Shown here piece by piece: positions 45,126 through 54,049 of a DNA stretch of 64,000 nt. The translations under genes and the position numbers were made by a program. Source of the stretch: Hyphomicrobiaceae bacterium. Lineage in GTDB: Bacteria > Pseudomonadota > Alphaproteobacteria > Rhizobiales > Hyphomicrobiaceae. The stretch spans positions 411,023 through 475,022 of the forward strand of contig JALHOW010000005.1 in the NCBI GenBank assembly GCA_022842785.1. Direction: 5' to 3'. Below the pieces are notes generated by a model, which saw only the letters and a list, made by a program, of their open reading frames with translations, ran no database searches and was not told the DNA's origin. Numbering within the stretch: the stretch's first letter is position 1; each line of letters starts with the position of its first letter.

Positions 45126-45482
45126 TCACATATCGACGATCGTTTCGAACCCGCCCCAGAACATGCGCTTTCCGTCGAAGGGCATGTTGTTAGGATCGCA
45201 TTTCATGCGCGGATCCTTCATCACGGCTTCCATCACCTCATCGCGATGTGCTCGCGACTTGTATGTCGCCCACGCGAATATGATGGTCTCACCCTCTTGG
45301 AGTTTTACGGACTGCGGGAATGACGTGTGTTCACCGGGCTTCACATCCTCCGCAACGCTCTCGACATACGAGAGCGCCCCATGATCCTTCCATACCGTGC
45401 CCGCGAGCTGAGCCATCTCCAAGTATTCCTTGAGCTTGGCCTTGGGCACGGGAAGGATGTAACCGTCGACATACCGCGTCAT
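45126..45482 (-). CDS. DUF1428 family protein
   Basis: A 118-residue protein of the DUF1428 (YbaA-like) group. YVDGYILPVPKAKLKEYLEM opens it, then WKDHGALSYVESVAEDVKPG and late MPFDGKRMFWGGFETIVD are hallmark segments. It has a dimeric alpha/beta-barrel fold in solved homologues; biochemical function is unknown. It lies 37 nt upstream of the VOC gene on the same strand. Confidence 0.88.
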   Translation of the reverse strand: MTRYVDGYILPVPKAKLKEYLEMAQLAGTVWKDHGALSYVESVAEDVKPGEHTSFPQSVKLQEGETIIFAWATYKSRAHRDEVMEAVMKDPRMKCDPNNMPFDGKRMFWGGFETIVDM

Positions 45483-45522
45483 TTCACGTCTCCTGTTAGC
45501 TTGAATGATGAGTGCGCCTCGT

Positions 45523-45951
45523 TCACTTCACCGAAGCGATCGACCACATGACGCCGAACGGATCGCGCAGAACGCCATAGCGGTGTCCCCAAAACATTCT
45601 CTGCACGGGGACGACAACCTCGCAGCCCGCTTCGACCGCGCGCTTCCAGTCCGGATCGACGTCATCGACCTGCAGATGGAGCGTGTATCCCTGCGGTTTC
45701 ACGTCGGGATATCCGTGCTCGGGAAATGGATCGCAGAGCATGAGCGATCCGCCATTCACATAGAGGTGAATGTGCATGTCGCGGCCCTTCTCATCAGGCG
45801 GCGCGCGGCCGGCTTGCTCAGCACCGAATGCGCGAACGTAGAACTCCGCTGCCTTGGCGGCACCGTTGAGCTGCAGGTAGGGCGCAACACCTCCGCGGAT
45901 CTTCACCTCGCCCGCCTTGCAGGCATCCGTCGGCATGGCTTGTTCGGACAT
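45523..45951 (-). CDS. VOC-family protein, PhnB-like
   Basis: A 142-residue glyoxalase/bleomycin-resistance superfamily protein. VAPYLQLNGAAKAAEFYVRAF matches the PhnB-type subgroup, as do DMHIHLYVNGGSLMLCDPFPE and YGVLRDPFGVMWSIA. An N-terminal extension of about 20 residues precedes the domain. It is followed on the same strand by the DUF1428 gene after 40 nt. ECF42-associated regions often hold such small proteins. Confidence 0.86.
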   Translation of the reverse strand: MSEQAMPTDACKAGEVKIRGGVAPYLQLNGAAKAAEFYVRAFGAEQAGRAPPDEKGRDMHIHLYVNGGSLMLCDPFPEHGYPDVKPQGYTLHLQVDDVDPDWKRAVEAGCEVVVPVQRMFWGHRYGVLRDPFGVMWSIASVK

Positions 45952-46042
45952 GGGATCCTCCTTAGTTGATCTGGCGTCGTGGGCGTTTCCCGCTGCATCT
46001 GCCTCGAGGACGACCGGGCACGGTCGATGCCGACACCTGTCG

Positions 46043-47326
46043 TCATGAATTTTTTGCGTTTTCCTTTTTCATGTTGCCGGACCGGGCCGAACCCGCGAGA
46101 CGGTCGAGCTGAAGGCGGATGTGCGCGGCCTCTGCCGGCGTATTGGCAAGCGCAATGGCGCGATCGAAGGCGACTTTGGCCTCAGTCGTCCGCTCCAGCT
46201 CGAGCAGGAACGCACCACGCGCACCATGGAAGTAGAAATAGCCATCGAGCTGGTCGGCGAGTGGCTCGATCATGGCGAGTGCAGCAGCCGGACCATCAGC
46301 CTTCGATACGGCCACGGCGCGATTGAGCGTGATCACGGGCGATGGCTGCATCCGCTCGAGCGCCCCATACAGCAACGCGATCTGCGCCCAATCCGTGTCC
46401 TCGGCGCGTGCGGCACGGCCGTGCAGTGCCGCGATGGCCGCCTGCACCTGATAAGGACCCGGCCGACGATGGCGGAAGGCCTTGTCGACAAGCGCGAGCC
46501 CTTCGGCGATGAGCTTCATATTCCAGCGGCTGCGATCCTGGTTCGGAAGCAGCACGGCATTTCCATCAGTGTCGAAGCGGGTATCCGCACGGGCGTGCTG
46601 GAGCAGCATGAGCGCCAGCAGAGCTTGGATCTCCGGCTCGGTGGAAAAAAGATGGAGCAAGAGGCGGCCGAGCCGGATGCCTTCCTCGCACAGGACGGCA
46701 CGCGCGCCGTGCTCCACGACATCGCTCGTATAGCCCTCGTTGAAGAGCAGGTAGATAACACCAGCGACGGCGGCAATGCGCTCGCTGCGCTCGACAGCGC
46801 CCGGTGCCTCGAACGGCACATTGGCACCGCCAATGCGCCGCTTGGCCCGCGTGATGCGCTGCTCCATCGCCGCTTCGCTGACGAGGAAGGCACGTGCGAT
46901 CTGCGCGACCGAGAGCCCCGAGACAATGCGCAGCGCGAGCGCGATCTGCTGCGTCGCCGGCAGCTCGGGGTGGCAACACACGAAGAGCAGCCGCAAGATG
47001 TCATCGCGGTAGTCCGCCGCATCGACGCGCTCGACGGTCGCCACCTCATTGTCCGACAGATCCGATATCGAATCCTCGTCAGGCAGTGCCGTCAGACGGC
47101 GCTGGCGGCGCGTCGCATCGATGGCCGCATTGCGTCCGACCATGATCAGCCACGCAGCGGCATCACGTGGCGGTCCCTGTGTGGGCCAGAGCCGAAGCGC
47201 CCTGAGGCACGCCTCCTGACAAGCCTCCTCGGCCATGTCGAGATCGCGGAAATGCCGGAGCAGCGCCGCAACCACGCGTGGGCGCGCGGACGTCAGGACG
47301 GCGTTGATCCAGCGCGTATCGGTCAC
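46043..47326 (-). CDS. ECF42-type RNA polymerase sigma factor
   Basis: A 427-residue extracytoplasmic-function sigma factor with a long C-terminal extension. Region 2 lies at about 12-75 (DLDMAEEACQEACLRALRLW, then WLIMVGRNAAIDATRR) and region 4 at about 115-165 (LPATQQIALALRIVSGLSV then IARAFLVSEAAMEQRITR). The remaining 260 residues are helical and TPR-like, as in ECF42. GTG 47326 overlaps the DGPF gene stop by four bases. ECF42 factors lack a classical anti-sigma factor and are coupled to DGPF proteins. It probably controls the small VOC/DUF1428 genes and itself, but no motif was found. Confidence 0.9.
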   Translation of the reverse strand: MTDTRWINAVLTSARPRVVAALLRHFRDLDMAEEACQEACLRALRLWPTQGPPRDAAAWLIMVGRNAAIDATRRQRRLTALPDEDSISDLSDNEVATVERVDAADYRDDILRLLFVCCHPELPATQQIALALRIVSGLSVAQIARAFLVSEAAMEQRITRAKRRIGGANVPFEAPGAVERSERIAAVAGVIYLLFNEGYTSDVVEHGARAVLCEEGIRLGRLLLHLFSTEPEIQALLALMLLQHARADTRFDTDGNAVLLPNQDRSRWNMKLIAEGLALVDKAFRHRRPGPYQVQAAIAALHGRAARAEDTDWAQIALLYGALERMQPSPVITLNRAVAVSKADGPAAALAMIEPLADQLDGYFYFHGARGAFLLELERTTEAKVAFDRAIALANTPAEAAHIRLQLDRLAGSARSGNMKKENAKNS

Positions 47327-47709
47327 GGCTGCTTCCCGTCTCTGAACAGACCCACCGGGCGGATTTCGTAGGAACCGCCGGGATTGACCTCGGCCAACTC
47401 GCGAGCGAAGCCCAGAACCTCATCGAGGTTTTCGGCCTCATAGATATAGAAGCCGAGAAGGTGCTCTTTGGTCTCGGCGAACGGGCCGTCGATGATAATC
47501 GGCGGTTCGCGATCCTTCCTGAGTGTGGTCGCTGCGGTTGTCGGCAGCAGGCGAGCGACAGGGCCGAGTTTCCCCGCCCGCGCAGCCTTTTCCTGAACGA
47601 CCGCCAGCTTCGCCATGACGGCTTCGTCGTGCTCCTTGGACCACGCGCAGACGACGTTCTCGTCGTGGTAGCAGAGGATCGCGTACTGCATCGGACCGTT
47701 TCCTTCCAT
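47323..47709 (-). CDS. DGPF/YCII-related domain protein, ECF42 partner
   Basis: A 128-residue protein of the YCII-related DGPF family. MQYAILCYHDENVV at residue 7, PIIIDGPFAETKEHLLGFYI containing the DGPF-type loop, and NPGGSYEIRPVGLF complete the pattern. GGAG lies five bases before ATG 47709. It is translated together with the sigma factor through a four-base overlap. In ECF42 systems DGPF proteins are targets, and possibly modulators, of the sigma factor. Confidence 0.9.
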   Translation of the reverse strand: MEGNGPMQYAILCYHDENVVCAWSKEHDEAVMAKLAVVQEKAARAGKLGPVARLLPTTAATTLRKDREPPIIIDGPFAETKEHLLGFYIYEAENLDEVLGFARELAEVNPGGSYEIRPVGLFRDGKQP

Positions 47710-47841
47710 TTGGTCTCCCCTCTAGGACGAACGGGGGCTAAGCGCCCCGACAGCTCCCGACAAATTTTGTCAGGAGCGCACAAACGGCTGATCCGCCAAG
47801 CTGTTAACCGGCTGTTTGCCAACTTCGAGCTAGGCTCCGGC

Positions 47842-48153
47842 ATGGCGCGTCTTCTCATACTGCTGGCTATCGCGGCGATTACCTACACGGTCATCCTTCC
47901 GGGCGCTCCCGACGGGGCCTTGCCGGCTGGCCCGACGGTTGCCGCCTCATTGCCCGCACCATCTGGCTGGCCGGGCCTTGACCTCCTCTCGCTCGCGATC
48001 GGCGCCATCGGTGGCTTCGCCCTCGGATGGCTGTGGCAACTGCCATGGCGCACCGTACCGGAGCTGTTCCGCGAGGTGGCGTTCCGCTCCATTCGCGGTG
48101 TCGGGCTCGTCGGGCTCGCCATGGGCGCAGCAGCTATCCTTCTGTTCTACTGA
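47842..48153 (+). CDS. Small hypothetical membrane protein
   Basis: A 103-residue protein. Three hydrophobic segments are predicted near 3-20, 45-65 and 85-102, with TVPELFREVAFRSIRG on an amphipathic link. The frame extends upstream, but ATG 47842 gives a sensible membrane start (ARLLILLAIAAITYTVILPG). I do not recognise the family. Convergent with the DUF4846 gene after 11 nt and divergent from the sigma-factor operon. Confidence 0.6.
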   Translation: MARLLILLAIAAITYTVILPGAPDGALPAGPTVAASLPAPSGWPGLDLLSLAIGAIGGFALGWLWQLPWRTVPELFREVAFRSIRGVGLVGLAMGAAAILLFY

Positions 48154-48164
48154 AACGACGTCCT

Positions 48165-49037
48165 TCATCCCGGACCGGTTCCCGTGGCCCAGCGCCTGTG
48201 ACTGCCCGGCGGGAAGATCCATTCGGGCGTGACAAAGGCCTGCCCGGGCTCGAGGCGATACCAGGGCGAGCCGTCGGGCGTATCGCGCCCCTTGAGCACG
48301 TGCATGTCCTGCGCCGGCATGAAGCTCTGAATGAGCAGAAAGCGGCGCTCGCCGGTTGCGCGATGCTCAACAACATCCGCGACCAGTACAGCATGGCCGG
48401 GAAAGCCGCCCTTGATGATCACATCGCCGATCTCGACGCGGCCGTCGCGCACGGCAATCAGCTCGCGCTCGAGCGAGTGCGTGCCGGCCCAGGTGAAAAC
48501 AGTATCCATATAGCGGCGGAAAGAGGCATAGCTTGCATCCGCCGAGGCACGCTTGCCCCAAATGAGCGCGCGCCCCTCTGCACGTGGACGCTCTCCAACC
48601 GCCCAGCGGCTGAACGGCATGGGCTTGCCGCCGCCCGTATCATTGAAGGCAATGCGCCGGACGTCACCGCGCGCGAACTGCCACTCGGCCCTCAGTCGCA
48701 TGACTGCGTCCGCGCACTGCTGGAGGTCGCGCGCGCCCGTATCGATGTCGATGACGGCGGCGTGCACATCCTGGCGCCACTTCGGCAGACCGCTATGGAG
48801 TAGAACCGGCGCCCCCTCGGGCTTGACCGGCAGCCCGCGCAACCACGCGGCGAAACTGCCCTCGGGCGCCACGACGCGGACGAAGCCTTCAGGCGGAGCA
48901 AAACGCTGCTCGAGCCGATCGGCAGTGGGGGTCGCCACCGTTCGCCAAGCATACGGCTCCGCGATCGCCTCACACCCCGCAGCCAGCATGGCCGCGAGCA
49001 TGATTGCCTTGGCGTAAGTCCCACCCCTCGGCGCCAC
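48165..49037 (-). CDS. DUF4846 domain protein, exported
   Basis: A 290-residue protein. Residues about 8-27 form an export signal (YAKAIMLAAMLAAGCEAIA), with either a lipid-type cysteine or a type I site after AIA. The DUF4846 core includes LHSGLPKWRQDVHAAVIDID, NDTGGGKPMPFSRWAVGER, FRRYMDTVFTWAGTHSLERE and GGFPGHAVLVADVVEH. GTG 49037 is chosen because GGGAGG lies seven bases upstream; TTG 49052 is the alternative. The reaction is unknown. The fold may be related to a peptidase-like family, but no catalytic set is certain. Confidence 0.82.
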   Translation of the reverse strand: MAPRGGTYAKAIMLAAMLAAGCEAIAEPYAWRTVATPTADRLEQRFAPPEGFVRVVAPEGSFAAWLRGLPVKPEGAPVLLHSGLPKWRQDVHAAVIDIDTGARDLQQCADAVMRLRAEWQFARGDVRRIAFNDTGGGKPMPFSRWAVGERPRAEGRALIWGKRASADASYASFRRYMDTVFTWAGTHSLERELIAVRDGRVEIGDVIIKGGFPGHAVLVADVVEHRATGERRFLLIQSFMPAQDMHVLKGRDTPDGSPWYRLEPGQAFVTPEWIFPPGSHRRWATGTGPG

Positions 49038-49232
49038 GCTCAAACCTCCCAACCATCATTTATAGGCAACGCGGCCACAGCCCTTGGGCAATCTGATGTC
49101 CCGCTTCCCAAGCTCACCCCGCGTGAGCGAATATTTCTCGATCATCACACTAGCGACAGCAATTGACAGCGTGGCGTCAGGAGCCAATGTCAGAGGACGA
49201 ACAAATCTGGCGGGGGCCGGGAGACCAAGACA

Positions 49233-50036
49233 ATGTCGTCGCTGCTGACAGCAGCCCAGAGGGAAACATTCGTGCGCCTTGTGCGCATCGAGATGGCCAA
49301 GCGGGGTCTGACACGGACTGCACTTGCCGAGATCGCCGGCTGCAAGGAGCGCACGCTCGGCAATCTGCTGGCAGGACAGCCGGTGCGGGACGCTACCATC
49401 GCGGGTGTGGCGCGCGGCCTCACCATTGATCTCGACACGCTGCTCGGCACTCCGTCCGCCAATGGCGTGTCGGAGGGCAGGCTCAAGGGGCGCGCCGACG
49501 AGAGCTACGGTGGCTACCTGCTCGCGACCTACGAGGACTATCTCGGCCCGTATCTCGCCTATCGACGCATCTTCTCCCGCCGCAACGCGCTCTATCGCTC
49601 CGTCTACGAGCTCGATTGGGACGAGGATCTGTCGCGCCTGCGCTTTCTCGAGTTGCAGGGAAGCCCCAAGGGCCGCGGCGCCGATGCCTCCACTCAGCAC
49701 GCGGGCGGCGTCTACATCAGCCCGCATACGGGGATGCTTCAGCTTCTCACTACGTTCCAGGGGGCCCTGCGCCTCGTCACGCTCAACCGCTTCCAGCGCG
49801 GCAGCGACAAGCTGCGCGGCGTCATTCTCACGCAGAGCGATCGCGAACGCTTCTACCAGCCGGCCGTGTCGGCGATCTTCCTGCACAAGCTGTCCGGCCG
49901 CCAGCGCCTCTCGGAGCTGGAGCGGCGCATCGGCACGCTCGATGAGGATCATGCCGACTTTGCGGCAGCTGTCGCCGAGATCGAAGAGATAGAGCGCTCG
50001 GAGATCTTTCTGGCGGGGCCTGTGGGCAGGAAGTAG
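49233..50036 (+). CDS. Helix-turn-helix protein with an unknown C-terminal domain
   Basis: A 267-residue protein. Residues about 10-65 form an XRE-like helix-turn-helix (RIEMAKRGLTRTALAEIAGC then RTLGNLLAGQPVRDATIAGV). Residues about 85-235 are a separate domain with many Tyr and Arg (YGGYLLATYEDYLGPYLAYR), ending in a Glu-rich helix. ATG 49233 has GGGAG upstream. It may be a cytosolic transcription regulator with a sensing domain. I do not recognise that domain. It runs convergently to the TPR gene with 9 nt between stops. Confidence 0.7.
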   Translation: MSSLLTAAQRETFVRLVRIEMAKRGLTRTALAEIAGCKERTLGNLLAGQPVRDATIAGVARGLTIDLDTLLGTPSANGVSEGRLKGRADESYGGYLLATYEDYLGPYLAYRRIFSRRNALYRSVYELDWDEDLSRLRFLELQGSPKGRGADASTQHAGGVYISPHTGMLQLLTTFQGALRLVTLNRFQRGSDKLRGVILTQSDRERFYQPAVSAIFLHKLSGRQRLSELERRIGTLDEDHADFAAAVAEIEEIERSEIFLAGPVGRK

Positions 50037-50045
50037 CTCGCCGCG

Positions 50046-51779
50046 TCAGTTTTCCCCAACGCGCCTCAGATGCTCACGCGCTGCCGCATGCCCCGGCTGG
50101 ATATCGAGCGCCGCGCGATAGTCTCGGATGGCTGCCTGGAGATCGCCTTTGCCTTCCCAGGCGCGGCCACGCTCGATGAGAGCCTCCGGCGAGCGTCGGA
50201 AGATGTCCAATGCCTTGTCCGCATCGGTGATCGCCTGATCATAAGAACCCGTCTCGACGTAGCTGCGCGCCCTGCGAATATGGGCAGGCGAATTGCGCCC
50301 TTCGAGCGCGATGAGTTGTGTCAGATCCTCGATCGCCGGCAGATGATTGCCGAGAGCGGCATGAATGTCGGCGCGCAGCGTCAGCGCGGCCCCCAGTCGC
50401 GGGTTCATTTCGATGGCGCGCGATACGTCTTCCAATGCGCGCTCGAGCCGCGGTCCATCGACCTGGTGAAGCCGTGCGCGGTTGAAATAGGCAAGCGCAT
50501 AGCGGGAATTGAACTCGATGGCCTTGTCGTAATCGCCGAGCGCACCGGGGTAGTCCTTATTCATCATCCGCGAAAGGCCACGATTGTTGTAAAGCGCGGC
50601 ATCACTCGGGCGCATATCGATGGCGGCGCTGTAATCCTCGATGGCCCGCTCGAAGGCCCGCACCGAGTGGAGCGCATATCCGCGCTGTGCGTAGGCACGC
50701 CACTCGCTCGGATCGAGTTCGATCGCGCGCGACAGATCCGTGATCGCGCGGCCGTACTCGCGACCCTGATTGCGGGCCCAGCCGCGCACGAAGTAGGCCT
50801 CTGCAGCGCCTGGATGCTGCTTGATGATGTCGTCGCACGCACTGATGGCCTGGAGGTAGGGGCGGTCGACGCGACACAACGTCGAGCTGAGATCCGGCTT
50901 CGATACTGGTGTGCCAGCTGTTTCGTTCGGGGTTGTCGCGGGTGGTTGGCGCGCAGCCGTTTCGGTCTCACCGGCTTTGCCGGAGCGGCGATCGAGCTTG
51001 CGCCGAATATCGTCGATCAGATCCTTCTGGCTCGGCTGTTTAGCGTCGCGCGGCAGCGCAGGCTGATCTGTTGGAGGTGGGGGCTGAGTGGCATCCACGC
51101 TCGGGAGGTTCTGGCTGGCTTCCTCCTGCAAACGGCGCACCTGCTCCATGATCTCGCGCGGACTTGCCGGCTTCGGCGCCGGCTCGCGGGATGGCACGGC
51201 ATGTGAGGCCGGCGGCCTGTCGGGAAGGCTCGGGTGCCTCGGCAAAGTCGACGAGGATGGTGGCGCGGATGGCTTGGCTGCCGTCTCGGTCTCGCGGCGG
51301 CGGGCATCGTCGGCAGCCTTCGCCGCTTTCTCGGCGGCACGCTTCTCATCCTCCCTGCGCGCAGCGGCCGCGCGCTTCGCCGATTTGCGGATTTCCTCTC
51401 GCCGCGCCTGCTCTGCCCGGTCGGCGGCCTTGCGTGCCTCCTCGGCCTGACGTGCCACCTCGCGCTCTGCAGACTTTCTCTCTGCCTCTTTGCGCTCTTC
51501 TGCTTTGCGACGCGCCTCCTGGCGCGCCTCGGACTGACCAGGCAGTGACCACACGCCGAGAACGTTCGTGCCGGCTAGCGCCAGGAGAAGTCCGATGGCA
51601 AGCACGAGAAGGAAACGCGCCGGCGAGGTGCCACGATCGCCAAGCGATACCGTGTTCTGTTCGAGCGTCGACCGTGCACGCCGCCCCACGGGCCTCTCAT
51701 CGGCAGCTTGGCCTTTATCCGCACTTGCCTGCGGACTGGCCTGCGCACCGGCATCCGCCTTTGGATCGTTCTCCGTCAT
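50046..51779 (-). CDS. Membrane-anchored TPR-repeat protein
   Basis: A 577-residue protein. A single transmembrane segment (ARFLLVLAIGLLLALAG) at 54-70 follows an acidic lead. Residues about 85-170 are a highly charged Ala/Glu/Arg/Lys coiled coil, then a proline-rich linker. About six to seven TPR units occupy 335-575, each with the W-x-x-x-Y/ G-x-Y-x-x-A-I-x-D pattern (GREYGRAITDLSRAIELDP, FERAIEDYSAAIDMRP, YPGALGDYDKAIEFN). It shares its start codon region with the stop of the next TPR gene (ATGA). Likely a periplasmic or cytoplasmic scaffold. Confidence 0.85.
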   Translation of the reverse strand: MTENDPKADAGAQASPQASADKGQAADERPVGRRARSTLEQNTVSLGDRGTSPARFLLVLAIGLLLALAGTNVLGVWSLPGQSEARQEARRKAEERKEAERKSAEREVARQAEEARKAADRAEQARREEIRKSAKRAAAARREDEKRAAEKAAKAADDARRRETETAAKPSAPPSSSTLPRHPSLPDRPPASHAVPSREPAPKPASPREIMEQVRRLQEEASQNLPSVDATQPPPPTDQPALPRDAKQPSQKDLIDDIRRKLDRRSGKAGETETAARQPPATTPNETAGTPVSKPDLSSTLCRVDRPYLQAISACDDIIKQHPGAAEAYFVRGWARNQGREYGRAITDLSRAIELDPSEWRAYAQRGYALHSVRAFERAIEDYSAAIDMRPSDAALYNNRGLSRMMNKDYPGALGDYDKAIEFNSRYALAYFNRARLHQVDGPRLERALEDVSRAIEMNPRLGAALTLRADIHAALGNHLPAIEDLTQLIALEGRNSPAHIRRARSYVETGSYDQAITDADKALDIFRRSPEALIERGRAWEGKGDLQAAIRDYRAALDIQPGHAAAREHLRRVGEN

Positions 51780-53140
51780 ATTTTCACACCAAGCCTTGTC
51801 AGGTTATCGCGCGCGGCCGTGAAATTCTGGTCGGCCTCTAGAGCCCGCCGATAGTCGGCGATCGCACGGTCGCGGTTTCCTTGGCGCTCGTAGGCAACGC
51901 CGCGCGCGTTGAGCGCACGTGCCGAGCGTGGATTGAGCTCGAGCGCGGTTTCGAAATCGGCAAGTGCTTTGGTGAGGTCCTTCAGCTCGAGGTGGCTGAG
52001 GCCGCGGTTCTCGAAGGCGAGCGCGTATTTTGGGCTCAGTTCTATAGCGCGATCGAGATCCGCGACGGCCTTCGCATGATCGCTCGCGCTCAGAACATAA
52101 GTGCGCGCGCGATTGTTGTAGGGCACCGCATAGCGCGGATCGAGCTCGATGGCGCGCTCGAAATCCGCGAGGGCACGCGAATAGTCCTTCAAATCCAGAT
52201 AGGCGGCGCCGCGATCATTGTGAAAGGTCGGGCTGCGGGGGTTCAACTCGATGGCCTTGTTGTAGTCCGCAAGGCCGCGATCGAAGTCGCGCATTCGCAC
52301 GTAGGTCAACGCACGCTGTGAATAGTACGCGGGCTGCTGCGTTGGCTGGAGCGCAATCGCCCGATTGAAGTCGGTCAGCGCACGCTCGGGCTGATTGCGC
52401 TCGCGCAGTGCCCACGCGCGGATGAAATGCGCATCCGCATGGTCGTTGTGCTTCGCGATGATCGCAGAACACGCGGGAACGATGACAGAGACGGGCTTGC
52501 TCATCTGGCAGTCCGTGTCCGCAAGATTCGGGCGGTCTGCGGTTGGGCTCACGGGCGCCGGGGCAACAGGCGGCGGAACCGGTCGGCTCTCCTCCCTGGC
52601 TTTGCGCTTTTCTGCTTCCTCGCGCATGCGCCGCGCCGCCTGCTCGAGCGCCAACTTGACCTGTACTTCTGGCTCGCTGCCGGGCTTTTCGGACTTGCGC
52701 AGCGGAGGCTCTGGCCGCGGCCCTGGCGGCAGTATGATTGCCGGCGGCTTCTCCGGTGTCGAACGCTTGGCCTCGACGCCATCCCGCACTGCCGTCGGCC
52801 CCGACGTCTCCCAGAGGCCCGCATACTTGGAGCCGAAGACCAGCAGCGTGATACCGAGCACGCCGGTCACGATCAAGCGCCCGAGGCGCTTGTCGCGCTC
52901 CGCAGCGACCCGCTCGGCGCCGCCAAATGACCGGGGTAGGTGATATCTCGCGTGCGGCTGGACCACCGAAATGCGGGGTTTGGCTACGGGCGGCGTGGTG
53001 GCTGTCTTGGGCGCCCCTTCAGACTTGGCTTGAGCCTTTTGCGCGGTCTGCCCGGGTTGCGGCTTGGCAACCAACGCGCTGGCTGCCTGCGCGATGCCCC
53101 ACTTGGGCTGCCCCCACTTGGATGGTTTCTCGCTGCTCAT
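51776..53140 (-). CDS. Membrane-anchored TPR-repeat protein, paralogue of its neighbour
   Basis: A 454-residue protein with the same layout as its downstream neighbour: a Lys/Ala/Pro-rich lead, one transmembrane segment at about 88-108 (RLIVTGVLGITLLVFGSKYAG), a charged proline-rich linker and about six TPR units from 240 to 450 (PERALTDFNRAIALQP, FDRGLADYNKAIELNP, YSRALADFERAIELDP). A frame to 53299 adds 53 implausible residues; ATG 53140 is preferred. The two genes probably arose by tandem duplication followed by divergence. Confidence 0.85.
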   Translation of the reverse strand: MSSEKPSKWGQPKWGIAQAASALVAKPQPGQTAQKAQAKSEGAPKTATTPPVAKPRISVVQPHARYHLPRSFGGAERVAAERDKRLGRLIVTGVLGITLLVFGSKYAGLWETSGPTAVRDGVEAKRSTPEKPPAIILPPGPRPEPPLRKSEKPGSEPEVQVKLALEQAARRMREEAEKRKAREESRPVPPPVAPAPVSPTADRPNLADTDCQMSKPVSVIVPACSAIIAKHNDHADAHFIRAWALRERNQPERALTDFNRAIALQPTQQPAYYSQRALTYVRMRDFDRGLADYNKAIELNPRSPTFHNDRGAAYLDLKDYSRALADFERAIELDPRYAVPYNNRARTYVLSASDHAKAVADLDRAIELSPKYALAFENRGLSHLELKDLTKALADFETALELNPRSARALNARGVAYERQGNRDRAIADYRRALEADQNFTAARDNLTRLGVKI

Positions 53141-53302
53141 GAACCGGTGAATCTCCGGCAGGGTTCGGGCAGGGCTCGGCCCCCAATGATTCGCCCAGCT
53201 CGCGCAAATTGTTGCACCAGGGGCGAACCCCGCGCAATGGTGGCGGAAAGCGGCGGCCGAATGATGGATGCCGTGCACCAGATCACCGGGGAGAACCACA
53301 TC

Positions 53303-54049
53303 ATGCCATCACTCGATGGGCGGATTGCCATTATCACGGGCTCGGCCCGCAATATCGGCCGCGCAACGGCGCGCGCGCTGGCCGCCGAGGGTGCGTCCCT
53401 CGTCATTCATGCGCGCAAGGACAAGGAAGGCGTCGAAGAGGCCGTAGCGCTCCTTGCAAGCGAGGGCGCCACTGCGATTGGCCACCTCGCCGATGTCTCG
53501 ACCGAGGCCGGCGCGCAGAGCCTGGTCGATACCGCCGTGGCTCGCTTCGGGCGCGTGGACATCCTCGTCAACAACGCTGCCATCCGCCGCAATACGCCGC
53601 TCGTCGAGATGTCCTTCGCGGAATGGCGCGAGGTGCTGGCCAACAGCCTCGACTGCGCCTTCCTGTGCACGCGCTATGCAGCCCCACACATGATCAAGGG
53701 TGGCTGGGGCCGGATCGTCAATATCGGCGGCATCTCCATGTTCAAGGGCACGCCCGGGCGCACGCACGTCTCGGCGGCCAAGGCCGGCATGATCGGCATG
53801 GCCCGCTCGCTCGCCTCGGAGCTGGGACCGCACGGCATTACGGTGAACGTGGTCGCCCCCGGCGCCATCGACACGGTTCGCAGCGGCGCCGCCGGCGTCC
53901 GGCCGGCTTCAACGGCGGCAGCCTCCAATCCAGTGGGGCGCGACGGGCGGCCCGAGGAGATCGCCCACATTGTCACCATGCTCTGCAGGCCGGATGCGGC
54001 CTACACGACGGGCCAGACCATCGAGGTGAATGGCGGGGCCCACTACTGA
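53303..54049 (+). CDS. SDR-family oxidoreductase-like protein with degenerate active site
   Basis: A 248-residue classical SDR. The cofactor site IITGSARNIGRATARAL and DILVNNAAIRR are intact and Asn114 is present. At the catalytic YxxxK position the sequence is GRTHVSAAKAG, giving Val156 in place of Tyr with Lys160 retained, and the usual serine place is Gly143 (NIGGISMF). Tyr and Ser are therefore both substituted. ATG 53303 with GGGGAG upstream is chosen over ATG 53261. It could be a binding protein or use another base; enzymatic activity is doubtful. Confidence 0.85.
   Translation: MPSLDGRIAIITGSARNIGRATARALAAEGASLVIHARKDKEGVEEAVALLASEGATAIGHLADVSTEAGAQSLVDTAVARFGRVDILVNNAAIRRNTPLVEMSFAEWREVLANSLDCAFLCTRYAAPHMIKGGWGRIVNIGGISMFKGTPGRTHVSAAKAGMIGMARSLASELGPHGITVNVVAPGAIDTVRSGAAGVRPASTAAASNPVGRDGRPEEIAHIVTMLCRPDAAYTTGQTIEVNGGAHY

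Noticed and set aside
50070..51206. Long plus-strand open frame of 378 codons
   Set aside because: It is antisense to the TPR gene, whose repeats and membrane segment are convincing. High GC content makes long shadow frames common here; similar antisense frames lie at 46121-47371 and 40430-41443.
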